Shown: positions 7,760 to 16,666 of the stretch, one piece after another | How the letters are laid out: each line of letters begins with the position of its first letter | Numbering within the stretch: position 1 is the first letter of the stretch | Source: an uncultured Sphingobacteriales bacterium | GTDB lineage: Bacteria; Bacteroidota; Bacteroidia; Chitinophagales; Chitinophagaceae | Assembly: GCA_937871285.1 (NCBI GenBank) | Contig: CALMQS010000111.1 | Span: forward strand, 1-44,324 | Direction of reading: 5' to 3' | DNA length: 44,324 nt | The notes under the pieces: model-generated | What the model was told of the DNA's origin: nothing | What the model saw: the letters and a program-made list of their open reading frames with translations, nothing else | Databases searched by the model: none | Translations under genes and position numbers: made by a program

Positions 7760-9904
7760 ATGGTATTATTGAATGGATGGACTTTCCCTTTAAATGATCC
7801 GATTCCAATTTTCGTTATCGTATTGTTTATTATTCTGCTGGCGCCTATTTTACTTCGTAAGTTACGTATCCCCAGTATCATTGGCTTAATACTGGCAGGC
7901 ATGGCAATTGGCGATCACGGTTTTAATCTGATAGCCAAGGGTAGCATTGACTTATTTGGCAAAGCAGGGTTGTTGTATATCATGTTCCTGGCCGGTCTCG
8001 AACTGGATATGACGGAATTTAAAAAGAACAGGCATAAAAGCGTTGTTTTTGGATTCTTTACATTCATTATTCCGCTGGGACTGGGCTATATATTATGTTA
8101 TTATCTTCTTCATTTTAATTTTATGGCTTCCCTGCTGGTGTCCAGTATGTTTGCCACGCATACACTTGTGGCCTATCCTTTGGCCAGTCGCATGGGTATT
8201 ACCAAAAATGAAGCAGTAACCATAAGTGTTGGGGGAACTATTATTACGGATACGGCGGTTCTGTTAATACTCGCGGTAATAACGGGTTCTATTGAAGGCG
8301 AGTTGAATCAACAGTTCTGGCTTAAGCTCAGCTTTTCTTTCTTAGTATTTGCTTTAATTGTGCTTGTTGGGTTTCCGTTGATCGGCCGCTGGTTTTTTAA
8401 GAAGATCAAGGATGACCAGACAACGCATTTCATCTTTGTATTTGCGATGGTTTTTCTTGGAGCGCTTTTAGCAGAACTGGCCGGGGTAGAAGGCATTATC
8501 GGGGCCTTTCTTGCCGGACTGGCGCTGAACCAACTGATACCGCATACTTCGCCATTAATGAACCGGATTGAATTTGCAGGTAACGCTTTATTTATACCCT
8601 TTTTTTTAATAAGTGTGGGCATGCTTGTTGATCTGAAGGTTTTATTGAAGGGCAACGAAGCGCTGATCATTGCCGGAGCACTTACCGCCATGGCCCTTTC
8701 CACCAAATGGTTTGCGGCGTTTATTACACAAAAAATCCTCAGGTTCTCTGCCATCCAGCGTAATGTGATGTTCGGGCTAAGCACCTCCCATGCGGCAGCT
8801 ACCATTGCCGTTATTCTTATCGGCTATAATATGAAGATCATAGATGAGCATGTTTTAAATGGCACTATTATTCTGATATTGGTTACCTGTATGGTGGGCT
8901 CATTTGTAACGGCGAATGCAGGAAAAAAGCTGGCCATTGTGGATGCCGGTAAGATACCCGATGTTATTAACATACAGGAGCGTATACTTATTCCCGTTAT
9001 TGATCCAGACAAAACCGATGATTTGCTTGATTTTTCAGTGATGCTTAATACCCAGCAGCAAAAAGCGCCCATATACATGCTTACCGTAATGCAGGATGAA
9101 GACAGGCTGAAAGAAAAAGTAGCATTGAACAATAAGAATCTTGAAAAAGCAGTAAAGCATGGTGCGGAAACCGATACTAAAGTGCAAACCATTACCAGGG
9201 TAGACCTCAACATGGCAAATGGTATTGCAAGGGCGGTAAAGGAAATGCTTATTTCCGATGTTGTTATTGAATGGTCGAACAAGAGCAGCACGGCAACTGC
9301 TTTTTTATTCAATTCTTTATTTGGTACAACAACACAGAATATCCTGAATAGTGTATGGGAAACGGTTTTTATATGCCGGTTCGAATATCCGCTTAACACA
9401 ACAAGTAAAATTGTTTTGGTGCTAACCAAAAATGCTGAATATGAAATTGGGTTTCACCATTGGGTAAAAAGGGTCGTTGCCCTGTCTAAACAGGCGGGTG
9501 CACGTATCCAGGTGTGCTGTACGCTGGCTACACAAAAAGCATTTGCAAAAGAACTAACTAAAAACAGGGGAAGCGCGGAAGTGGCTTACCGGCATTTTGA
9601 GGATGTGGAAGACTTTCTGGTGCTGGCGAGAGAAATACACAGCAATGATCTGATTATTGCTGTAAGCGCAAGGAAGGGAACGATATCCTATAATTCCTAT
9701 ATGGAGAATATGCCTGCAAAACTGCTAAAGCATTTTGAAAAGAACAACTTTATCCTTTTATATCCCGAGCAAAGACAGGCAGAGTATATGGAAACGGGTG
9801 TGCAGCCGGAGGACCTTGTGCTTACGCCCATACAGGACCAGATAGATAATATTAATAAACTGAGCAGGGCTGTAAAAAAGATATTTAAAGGAAAGGAAAG
9901 ATAA
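7760..9904 (+). CDS. CPA2-family cation:proton antiporter with C-terminal USP-like domain
   Basis: Inner-membrane Na+/H+ or K+/H+ exchanger. Residues to about 400 form the usual 12-13 membrane segments of Kef/NapA-type antiporters (LRIPSIIGLILAGMAIGDHG at the start, GLLYIMFLAGLELDM, GVEGIIGAFLAGLALN). The region from about 410 to the end is soluble and repeated, resembling two universal-stress-protein-like segments as in other Bacteroidota members. No RCK/KTN domain is seen. The open frame begins at a TTG at 7748, but the ATG at 7760 is the more likely start. TATTTTTG at 7716-7723 resembles a -7 element, although a good -33 is missing. A hairpin terminator follows the gene. Confidence 0.88.
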   Translation: MVLLNGWTFPLNDPIPIFVIVLFIILLAPILLRKLRIPSIIGLILAGMAIGDHGFNLIAKGSIDLFGKAGLLYIMFLAGLELDMTEFKKNRHKSVVFGFFTFIIPLGLGYILCYYLLHFNFMASLLVSSMFATHTLVAYPLASRMGITKNEAVTISVGGTIITDTAVLLILAVITGSIEGELNQQFWLKLSFSFLVFALIVLVGFPLIGRWFFKKIKDDQTTHFIFVFAMVFLGALLAELAGVEGIIGAFLAGLALNQLIPHTSPLMNRIEFAGNALFIPFFLISVGMLVDLKVLLKGNEALIIAGALTAMALSTKWFAAFITQKILRFSAIQRNVMFGLSTSHAAATIAVILIGYNMKIIDEHVLNGTIILILVTCMVGSFVTANAGKKLAIVDAGKIPDVINIQERILIPVIDPDKTDDLLDFSVMLNTQQQKAPIYMLTVMQDEDRLKEKVALNNKNLEKAVKHGAETDTKVQTITRVDLNMANGIARAVKEMLISDVVIEWSNKSSTATAFLFNSLFGTTTQNILNSVWETVFICRFEYPLNTTSKIVLVLTKNAEYEIGFHHWVKRVVALSKQAGARIQVCCTLATQKAFAKELTKNRGSAEVAYRHFEDVEDFLVLAREIHSNDLIIAVSARKGTISYNSYMENMPAKLLKHFEKNNFILLYPEQRQAEYMETGVQPEDLVLTPIQDQIDNINKLSRAVKKIFKGKER

Positions 9905-9917
9905 CCTTTGTTATTTT

Positions 9918-9955
9918 GCAGGCTACCCGGAACTCACCTGCTCCGGGTAGCTGCT
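9918..9955 (+). terminator. Hairpin terminator after the antiporter gene
   Basis: A perfect 10-bp stem, GCTACCCGGA (9922-9931) with TCCGGGTAGC (9942-9951), is extended by a bulged GCA/TGC. It ends 14 bp downstream of the stop codon and is followed by a modest T tract (aatttt). Confidence 0.6.
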
Positions 9956-10103
9956 AAGGAATTTTGGATATTACGTGTATTTGATGTAGCTTACATACAA
10001 CGGGAACCTATAGATCTGTAAGGAATTTCAGCCCACTAGTATGATGTTTCAAAAATAATTTTTATCATTGTTTGCTTTTGCATATTAAATTTGATGCCAT
10101 CAT

Positions 10104-10976
10104 ATGAATTTACAACCTATTCAGCGTGTTGAAGGCCTGACGAAGCAGGAGTTTACAGAGCGATTTATCAGAACAAAAACGCCTGTCATTCTCAAAGACT
10201 TTGTTAAGGGACCTGCCGTGGATCTTTGGAATTATGATTATTTTAAAGCAGTAGCCGGCGACCTTATTGTTCCGGTACATGGCAGTGAGAACGCTCATCC
10301 CGATATGGTACACAGCGCCCCCATGGCCAAAATGAAATTCAGTGAATACCTGGATCTCATTCAACGTGAACCCACGGAATCCCGTTTATTTCTTTTTAAC
10401 CTGCTGATAGAAAAGCCGGAGATCAGAAAGCAGTTGGTTTTTAATAAAATCGCCGACAATATTCTAACCTGGTTGCCGCTGATGTTCTTTGGTGGAGGGG
10501 GGTCCAGCACCCGGAATCATTTTGATATTGATATGTCGCATGTTTTCCTCACCCAGTTCCATGGTGAAAAGAAAGTGACCTTATTTCCCAATAGCAACTC
10601 TTCCCTGCTGTATAAGCTCCCTTATAATTTTCATGGTATCGGGGATATGAAGAACATGGATTTTGAAAAATTTCCTGCTTTGAAATATGCTAACGGATGG
10701 CAGTGCACCATACGTTTTGGTGAAACCATATTTATGCCTGCCGGTTACTGGCATTATATACAATATGTAACGGGAGGATATTCGGTAAGCGTACGCGCCT
10801 TGTCATCGGCCCGCGACAGGGTTACGGGTTTCAGCAATCTTGTATTTACCCGCAATTTTGATAATGCCATGAGAAAGCTGCTGAAGGATAAATGGTATAA
10901 TTATAAAGTAAAAGAGGCGTATAGCAGGGCTGAAAAAGCCATTCAGCAACTGGAGCAGCAAAACAGCAATATATAA
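10104..10976 (+). CDS. JmjC/cupin_8 domain 2-oxoglutarate/Fe(II) dioxygenase-like protein
   Basis: 290-residue cytosolic protein with a JmjC-like (cupin_8) fold. The iron facial triad can be read as H139-x-D141 (RNHFDIDMSHVF) and distal H217 (FMPAGYWHYIQYV). K157/K158 (GEKKVTLFP) would sit near the 2-oxoglutarate site. Family members hydroxylate protein or small-molecule substrates, often ribosomal proteins, but the target here is unknown. No signal peptide is seen. TAAATTTG at 10086-10093 fits a -7 box but lies only about 10 bp upstream of the ATG. The gene converges on the transglutaminase-like gene with 8 bp between the stop codons. Confidence 0.8.
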   Translation: MNLQPIQRVEGLTKQEFTERFIRTKTPVILKDFVKGPAVDLWNYDYFKAVAGDLIVPVHGSENAHPDMVHSAPMAKMKFSEYLDLIQREPTESRLFLFNLLIEKPEIRKQLVFNKIADNILTWLPLMFFGGGGSSTRNHFDIDMSHVFLTQFHGEKKVTLFPNSNSSLLYKLPYNFHGIGDMKNMDFEKFPALKYANGWQCTIRFGETIFMPAGYWHYIQYVTGGYSVSVRALSSARDRVTGFSNLVFTRNFDNAMRKLLKDKWYNYKVKEAYSRAEKAIQQLEQQNSNI

Positions 10977-10984
10977 CAGTCCGG

Positions 10985-11893
10985 TTAAAATTCTACCACG
11001 GCATACGCTTTGTTATCTACATACGGACCTCCCGGGTGGCGGGCCGTATAGTCGAGGTTGATCCAGTAATTACCCGACTCTTCCCTGTAATATAAACCTG
11101 TAAAGTTTTCGGAAGCAAATAAATGGGTGATGGCTTCCTGCAGCTCAGTAAAATTTTTTTTATCGCCACAGTACAACTCCGGGTATACATGGTTTTCGGT
11201 TAATACCATCCTGCATTTGGCCCCGATAGCTTTGAGAGCCGAGATCATTAAAATCGTATGATCATCACAGTCTCCCCCCATACCATTTTCAATGGTTTCC
11301 CTGGGTGAAGCAAAATACTCGTCGCGGTCCGGGTCGGCCACGTATTTGAAGTTATTATTGATATACTTAAACAGGGAAAGATAGCGAACCTTAGGTCCAT
11401 ATTTTTTATGGTAATCATCAAAATATTCAATAGAGTGATTCACGGCAAAGTTCCTGGTAACAGAATCTTTAGGATTGATCTTTGACTTCAGGCCTTTTAC
11501 CGCCTTTTCTACCCCGGAATCAAACAGGTCAGGTTTAATGAGGTACAGGTCCTTTTCTTTATTATCTCTGATATCCCAGCTTTTTACTACCAGGTTTTTA
11601 TAATCAAGGATCATATTACCCAGGTTATAGCCTTCTGTAAACTGGCTGTATATTACGAAGCCCGCCACTAAAATAAAGGAAGGGATAATAAGCGGTCTGA
11701 ATATCCATAAAACAAGTCTTACCAAAACAAATGCGGCAACAATAGATATTAATAGATCCACATTCCAGTAACCTATAATAACCGGAGGAATAAAGCGATT
11801 GATCAAAGGCGCCAAAGGAAGTATGGTCAGTAATCCTATGGTGTTTAATACAAGGCCCCTTGCAAAAAAATGTGTGTTGCCGTTTTCTCCCAT
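10985..11893 (-). CDS. Membrane protein with transglutaminase-like domain
   Basis: 302 residues from the ATG at 11893; the frame opens nine codons earlier at a TTG, which is less likely. Two to three hydrophobic segments at the N-terminus (GLVLNTIGLLTILPLAPLI; LLISIVAAFVLVRLVLWIF; LIIPSFILVAGFVIY) anchor a soluble domain. A transglutaminase-like catalytic triad can be proposed: C209 in GGDCDDHTIL, H235 in TENHVYPEL and D281 in YWINLDYTARHPGG. Such domains in bacteria act as proteases or peptide-crosslinking enzymes. The specific role is unknown. It is a single gene facing the JmjC gene and diverging from the lut genes. Confidence 0.75.
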   Translation of the reverse strand: MGENGNTHFFARGLVLNTIGLLTILPLAPLINRFIPPVIIGYWNVDLLISIVAAFVLVRLVLWIFRPLIIPSFILVAGFVIYSQFTEGYNLGNMILDYKNLVVKSWDIRDNKEKDLYLIKPDLFDSGVEKAVKGLKSKINPKDSVTRNFAVNHSIEYFDDYHKKYGPKVRYLSLFKYINNNFKYVADPDRDEYFASPRETIENGMGGDCDDHTILMISALKAIGAKCRMVLTENHVYPELYCGDKKNFTELQEAITHLFASENFTGLYYREESGNYWINLDYTARHPGGPYVDNKAYAVVEF

Positions 11894-12077
11894 GAAATGT
11901 AATGATAACGCAAATTGCAATGAGTTATATTATACATCTTGTTAAAAAAATGGCGAAAAGATATGCACATTGACCCCCTGTGGTATACCTGATAAATAAA
12001 ACTAATAAGTAACATCTCTTCTTTTGGTAACCTTTTCTTTCAGGTAAGTACAGGGAGGTTTCAAAAAGGAATTGTGC

Positions 12078-12085
12078 TACTTTCG
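12078..12085 (+). promoter_or_regulatory. Possible -7 element for the lut genes
   Basis: TACTTTCG lies 42 bp upstream of the first lut ATG and differs from TAnnTTTG at one position. No convincing -33 TTG is found at the right distance, so this is a weak call. Confidence 0.25.
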
Positions 12086-12127
12086 GACATATATTATTCA
12101 GCGCCCTCCTATTAATTATTTACACAA

Positions 12128-12862
12128 ATGACAGCAGCATTGTTTGTGCCATGTTACATAGACCAGTTTTATCCGCATGTTGCCATAGCCACCTTACAGG
12201 TATTGGAAAAAGCCGGGGTAACGGTTGTATATCCTTCAAAACAAACCTGCTGCGGGCAGCCCATGGCCAATTCGGGCTTTGAACATTTAACCCGGGGTTG
12301 TAATGAATTATTCATAAAGAACTTTACCGGGTTCGATTATATCGTGAGTCCTTCAGGCAGTTGCACTTTACATGTGAAAGAACATTTGCATGATGCTGAA
12401 AATGAAAAAGAAGCTGAGCATATTAGAACGCGTGTGTATGAGCTAACCGAATTTTTAACAGATATCGTGCAGGTTAAACAGTGGGATGCGAAATTCCCGC
12501 ATAAAGTAGGCATGCATCAAAGTTGTCATGGACAGCGGGGATTGGGGCTTTCGCAAATGAGTGAACTGGTAGCCGAACCTTTTTCAAAGCCCGGCAAACT
12601 CCTGAATATGGTAGAAGGACTGGAAATAGTGGAACTATCCCGAACCGATGAGTGCTGCGGTTTTGGAGGCACATTTTGTGTTGCAGAGGAAGCAGTTAGT
12701 GTTAAAATGGGTAAAGACAGGGTAAATGACCACCTGGGCCACGGGGTAGAATATATTATTGGCGGCGATATGAGTTGCCTGATGCATATGGATGGTATTT
12801 TACGCCGGCAGAAAAGCAAAGTGCAGGTAAAGCACATTGCTGAAATACTGAACAGTCACTAA
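12128..12862 (+). CDS. lutA: LutA/YkgE-type (Fe-S)-binding subunit of L-lactate oxidation
   Basis: 244-residue cytosolic protein with two CCG cysteine-rich domains: QTCCGQPMANSG near residue 40 and DECCGFGGTFC near residue 175, plus the FVPCYIDQFYP N-terminal motif of the family. In B. subtilis, LutA, LutB and LutC together oxidise L-lactate to pyruvate. It is the first gene of a three-gene co-oriented set, 35 bp before lutB. Length equals the family norm. Confidence 0.92.
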   Translation: MTAALFVPCYIDQFYPHVAIATLQVLEKAGVTVVYPSKQTCCGQPMANSGFEHLTRGCNELFIKNFTGFDYIVSPSGSCTLHVKEHLHDAENEKEAEHIRTRVYELTEFLTDIVQVKQWDAKFPHKVGMHQSCHGQRGLGLSQMSELVAEPFSKPGKLLNMVEGLEIVELSRTDECCGFGGTFCVAEEAVSVKMGKDRVNDHLGHGVEYIIGGDMSCLMHMDGILRRQKSKVQVKHIAEILNSH

Positions 12863-12897
12863 CTTAACTTATCAGGCATTATATATAATCATATACC

Positions 12898-14280
12898 ATG
12901 AACCAAGGAAATAAAGATCATGCAGCGCTGGCCGAACGGTTTAATGAGGATGAGCCGCGGGTAAACTGGCACGATGAAACATTATGGTGGGTACGCGCCA
13001 AGCGTGATAAAGCAGCGCATGTGTTGCCGGAGTGGGAACAATTAAGAGAAGCGGCTTCGCAAATCAAAAACAATGTACTCGCCAACCTGAGCGAATACTT
13101 ATTGCAGTTCGAAGAAAAAGCCAGGGCCAACGGCGTAATTGTACACTGGGCGGCTGATGCAAAAGAGCACAATGAAATTGTTTATAATCTTTTACATGCG
13201 AATGGAATAAGCAGGGTTGTTAAAAGTAAGTCTATGCTCACGGAAGAATGCCATCTCAACAGTTATCTGCAAACCCAGGGAATTGAAGTAATTGATACCG
13301 ACCTGGGTGAACGTATTGTGCAGCTGGCAGAAGAGCCGCCAAGCCATATTGTGCTGCCCTGCATTCATAAAAAGAAAGAAGAGATAGGAGCCATCTTTCA
13401 CGAGCATCTGGGTACGCCGGCCGGTAATGCCGATCCCCAGTTCCTCACAAATGCCGCCAGGCTGGATTTGAGAGAAAAATTTTTAACCAGGCGCGCAGCT
13501 ATGACAGGGGTTAATTTTGCTGTTGCAGAAACCGGCGAATTTGTGGTTTGTACCAATGAAGGCAATGCCGATATGGGCGCACATTTGGCCGATGTGCATA
13601 TTGCCAGTATGGGTATTGAAAAGATCATACCGCAACGAAACCATCTATCTGTTTTTTTACGGCTGCTTGCCAGGAGCGCTACCGGACAGCCGGTAACCAC
13701 GTACTCCAGTCATTTTAAAAAGCCGCGAAAAGGAAAGGAAATACATATTGTGCTGGTAGATAACGGCAGAAGCGTGCAGTTGGGAAGGGCGGATTTTCGC
13801 AATTCCCTCAAATGCATACGCTGCGGCGCCTGTATGAATACCTGCCCGGTGTACAGGAGGAGCGGAGGACATAGCTATCATACGGCCATAGCAGGGCCGA
13901 TTGGCTCTATACTCGCGCCGAATCTTGATATGCGTAAATATGCCGACCTGCCATTTGCATCTACGTTGTGCGGATCGTGCACCAATGTGTGCCCGGTAAA
14001 AATTGATATCCATGATCAGTTGTATAAATGGCGGCAGGTGCTGGTAAAAGAAGGCTACGCTCCCGCAGCAAAAAAAGTAGCTATGCTGGGAATGACCTTT
14101 ACCTTATCTCATCCGGGCGTATATCAATTTGCGGGTAAGGCAGGCCGTTGGGTGATGAATAAAATGCCATTTATTGTAAATAATAAATTAAATCCCTGGT
14201 ATAAGCAACGCGAAATGCCTGAGCCTCCAAAGCAATCATTTGGTGAATGGTATAAAAAGAACAGGAAAGATAATGTATGA
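12898..14280 (+). CDS. lutB: LutB/YkgF-type iron-sulfur subunit of L-lactate oxidation
   Basis: 460 residues. An N-terminal LUD domain (about 60-290, including VAETGEFVVCTNEGNADMG) is followed by a ferredoxin-like segment. The first 4Fe-4S motif is CIRCGACMNTCPVYRRSGGH and the second is LCGSCTNVCPVKIDI. The C-terminal tail contains hydrophobic stretches as in other LutB proteins. It would transfer electrons from lactate to the quinone pool together with LutA and LutC. The 3' flank is a low-complexity repeat before lutC. Confidence 0.93.
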   Translation: MNQGNKDHAALAERFNEDEPRVNWHDETLWWVRAKRDKAAHVLPEWEQLREAASQIKNNVLANLSEYLLQFEEKARANGVIVHWAADAKEHNEIVYNLLHANGISRVVKSKSMLTEECHLNSYLQTQGIEVIDTDLGERIVQLAEEPPSHIVLPCIHKKKEEIGAIFHEHLGTPAGNADPQFLTNAARLDLREKFLTRRAAMTGVNFAVAETGEFVVCTNEGNADMGAHLADVHIASMGIEKIIPQRNHLSVFLRLLARSATGQPVTTYSSHFKKPRKGKEIHIVLVDNGRSVQLGRADFRNSLKCIRCGACMNTCPVYRRSGGHSYHTAIAGPIGSILAPNLDMRKYADLPFASTLCGSCTNVCPVKIDIHDQLYKWRQVLVKEGYAPAAKKVAMLGMTFTLSHPGVYQFAGKAGRWVMNKMPFIVNNKLNPWYKQREMPEPPKQSFGEWYKKNRKDNV

Positions 14281-14361
14281 GTTTGTAGTTTAGTGTTTGT
14301 GGTTTATCGTTTGATGCATTTGGCTTCGGATTTCGAGCTTTAGCCTTCGGATTTAATATTT
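14281..14361. repeat. Low-complexity intergenic repeat between lutB and lutC
   Basis: T/G-rich sequence with an internal direct repeat (GCTTCGGATTT ... CCTTCGGATTT) and stretches such as GTTTGTAGTTTAGTGTTTG. This prose-like sequence is not coding and probably lengthened the gap within the lut operon. Confidence 0.45.
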
Positions 14362-14383
14362 GAACTTTATTATTTATACGATT

Positions 14384-14962
14384 ATGAACAGCAAAGAAAA
14401 AATCCTTACCGCAATAAAAAATAATCAACCGGCGCAAAGCGGGCTACCTGAGCTGCAATCCTTTTTGAAGCCGGATACGGAAGTGCTTGAAAAATATATA
14501 AATGTATTAACAGCAATTGGTGGTGTGGCAAATGTAGTAAACAGTTATGCCGAAATAGAAAATATTATCCGGCAGGAGTATAAAGAAGTTCAAAGAATAA
14601 TATCGTTATGCAAAGAACTGTCAATACCGGGTGAGGCGGGAAGGGATGCTGATGCGCATGAACTGGAAACGGTAGGCCTTGCTGTGATACCTGCGCAATT
14701 TGGCGTGGCCGAAAATGGGGCGGTTTGGGTAACAGATAATATATTGCCACAAAGGGTATTGCCTTTTATTACACAGCAACTGGCTGTTATTATTAAAAAG
14801 GAAAACATAGTGCCAACAATGCATCATGCCTACAAGAATATTGGCAATACAGACTACGGTTTTGGTGTATTTATTGCCGGGCCTTCCAAAACAGCCGATA
14901 TAGAACAATCGCTGGTATTGGGTGCACATGGTCCTAAAACCATGCGCGTTTTTATATTGTAA
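14384..14962 (+). CDS. lutC: LutC/YkgG-type LUD-domain protein
   Basis: 192 residues from the ATG at 14384. The frame is open from 14360, but MNSKEKILTAIKNN is the normal family start. A single LUD domain (DUF162) is visible, with GLAVIPAQFGVAENGAVWVTD and the C-terminal IAGPSKTADIEQSLVLGAHGPKTMRVFIL, the most conserved part of the family. It completes the LutABC lactate-oxidation set. The downstream hydrolase gene begins 12 bp after the stop codon, so it may be cotranscribed. Confidence 0.92.
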   Translation: MNSKEKILTAIKNNQPAQSGLPELQSFLKPDTEVLEKYINVLTAIGGVANVVNSYAEIENIIRQEYKEVQRIISLCKELSIPGEAGRDADAHELETVGLAVIPAQFGVAENGAVWVTDNILPQRVLPFITQQLAVIIKKENIVPTMHHAYKNIGNTDYGFGVFIAGPSKTADIEQSLVLGAHGPKTMRVFIL

Positions 14963-14974
14963 TATTTTAAGCTT

Positions 14975-15880
14975 ATGTTATTAAAATTACCTGTCTGTTT
15001 ATTGATTTTGATGATGGCTTGCCAGTTGTCTTTTGCACAGCAAACGATTCCCCTGTACGAAGAAAATATCCCGGGAGCATTAAACGCTCCCAATGAAGAA
15101 CGCTATGATTCGGTTAATGCGGTTGCTTTTAAGGTGTTTACGCCAACATTAACCGTTTATCTTCCACCAAAAGAAAAAGCAAATGGTGCAGCAGTAGTAA
15201 TTTGTCCGGGTGGTGGCTATGGCGGCCTGGTAATGGGTAAAGAAGGATTTGCTATTGGCGAATATTTCGCAAAGCAGGGTGTGGCGGCATTTGTATTAAA
15301 GTACCGTTTGCCGGATGATAAGATTATGAAAGATAAAAGCACCGGTCCATTACAGGATGCGCAGCAGGCGATCCAATTAATAAAACAGCGTGCCCATCAA
15401 TGGCATGTAGATACAGGCAGAGTTGGCATTATGGGTTTTTCTGCAGGAGGGCACCTGGCTTCTACTGCAGGAACGCATTTTAATCATCCGGTTATCGTTA
15501 ATAAACAGCAGGTCAACGTTCGTCCGGGTTTTATGATATTGGTGTACCCGGTTATCAGCATGACCGACAGCCTGGGGCATCGTGGATCAAGAAATAACCT
15601 GCTGGGCAAAAATCCATCACCCGAAAAAATAAAATTATTTTCCAATGAACTGCAGGTTACGGCTCAAACGCCACCCGCCTTTTTAATCCATGCGGGCGAT
15701 GATAAAGCAGTGGATGTTGATAACAGTATTTCTTTTTATGAAGCATTGCGGCACAATAAAGTGCCTGCAGAAATGCATATTTATCCAAAGGGCGATCATG
15801 GCTTTGTTTTGAAAATGCCAGTAGAAGAATGGATGGATATTTGTATGAAATGGATGAAAGGTAGCGGGTTTATACAGTAG
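14975..15880 (+). CDS. Secreted alpha/beta hydrolase, carbohydrate-esterase-like
   Basis: 301 residues with a signal peptide (1-21, ...CQLSFAQQ). The fold is an alpha/beta hydrolase of the BD-FAE/acetyl-xylan-esterase-like group. It has an oxyanion-hole motif CPGGGYGG (77-84), nucleophile S156 in GFSAGG, an acid in HAGDDKAVD (D242 or D243) and H275 in KGDHGFV. Relatives deacylate plant polysaccharides in the periplasm or outside the cell. It follows lutC closely, but its function fits the glycoside genes downstream better. The exact ester substrate is unknown. Confidence 0.85.
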   Translation: MLLKLPVCLLILMMACQLSFAQQTIPLYEENIPGALNAPNEERYDSVNAVAFKVFTPTLTVYLPPKEKANGAAVVICPGGGYGGLVMGKEGFAIGEYFAKQGVAAFVLKYRLPDDKIMKDKSTGPLQDAQQAIQLIKQRAHQWHVDTGRVGIMGFSAGGHLASTAGTHFNHPVIVNKQQVNVRPGFMILVYPVISMTDSLGHRGSRNNLLGKNPSPEKIKLFSNELQVTAQTPPAFLIHAGDDKAVDVDNSISFYEALRHNKVPAEMHIYPKGDHGFVLKMPVEEWMDICMKWMKGSGFIQ

Positions 15881-16119
15881 CAGCAGTGTTGTGCAGGAGT
15901 GAAGGCTGGTTTTGTTAGCCACAGATTTAAACAGCGTACAAAACACTTATTCAGATAGATAGGTTTATTAGCAAATATTTTTTTACCTTAACCCACCAAT
16001 AATAACGGATCAATACCGGTCAGCAATAGGATACATAACAACACGCTATGTGTTCTTTTTTGTGTACTATGTACCTATGTGTAAAAACAAGCATTCATGA
16101 TCAAAGAAAAGTACCTGTA

Positions 16120-16650
16120 ATGAAACGACGATCTGCTATAAAAAACCTCATGATTTTTGCGGGAGGGATATACCTTCTCCCATCCTGCGCAGGCGATGGC
16201 AAGTCATCCATTGAACTTAAGAACTTAGACATACTGGTAGGTGAAGAAGCCCTGCTGGGAGAGGTTGCAGAAACGATGATCCCCAAAACGGCTGATGCGC
16301 CCGGCGCCAGGGACCTTAACCTGCACTTATTTACTTTAAAAATGGTAGATGATTGTCATAATGCCGAAGATCAGAAAGCTTTTAAATTGGGACTGGTTTC
16401 TCTGAATAAAGTTGCGCTGGAAAAAAACAACAAACCTTTCAACCAGTTAGACGCTACCACCAGAATTCATTTTATTGAAAGTACTCTGGAGGATACTACC
16501 AGTGATCCTGCGCTTCATACTTTTTTTGAGATCACCAAACGAAGAGTGATACAGGGATTCACCAATTCGAAATATGCAATGACCGATATGAAGCAATATG
16601 AAATGGTTCCCGGCAGGTATAACGGATATTTCCCTGTAGATAAGGTTTAA
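16120..16650 (+). CDS. Gluconate 2-dehydrogenase subunit 3 family protein (small subunit of a GMC dehydrogenase)
   Basis: 176 residues from the ATG at 16120. The frame extends upstream to 16048, but MKRRSAIKNLMIFAGG is a Tat-like or lipoprotein leader ending at LLPSCAG, so the later start is preferred. The body matches the Gluconate_2-dh3 family (LGEVAETMIPKTADAPGARDLN) and ends with the typical YEMVPGRYNGYFPV. These small subunits escort and anchor FAD-GMC dehydrogenases to the periplasm, as in glucoside 3-dehydrogenase and FAD-glucose dehydrogenase. The GMC gene follows 16 bp later, so the two form a unit. Confidence 0.88.
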   Translation: MKRRSAIKNLMIFAGGIYLLPSCAGDGKSSIELKNLDILVGEEALLGEVAETMIPKTADAPGARDLNLHLFTLKMVDDCHNAEDQKAFKLGLVSLNKVALEKNNKPFNQLDATTRIHFIESTLEDTTSDPALHTFFEITKRRVIQGFTNSKYAMTDMKQYEMVPGRYNGYFPVDKV

Positions 16651-16666
16651 TAAAGTACAAAAAATT

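Noticed and set aside
8308..9429. Two long minus-strand frames (165 and 201 codons) inside the antiporter gene
   Set aside because: They lie wholly antisense to a clear antiporter, are rich in Ser/Thr/Ile runs typical of antisense reading, and show no domain.
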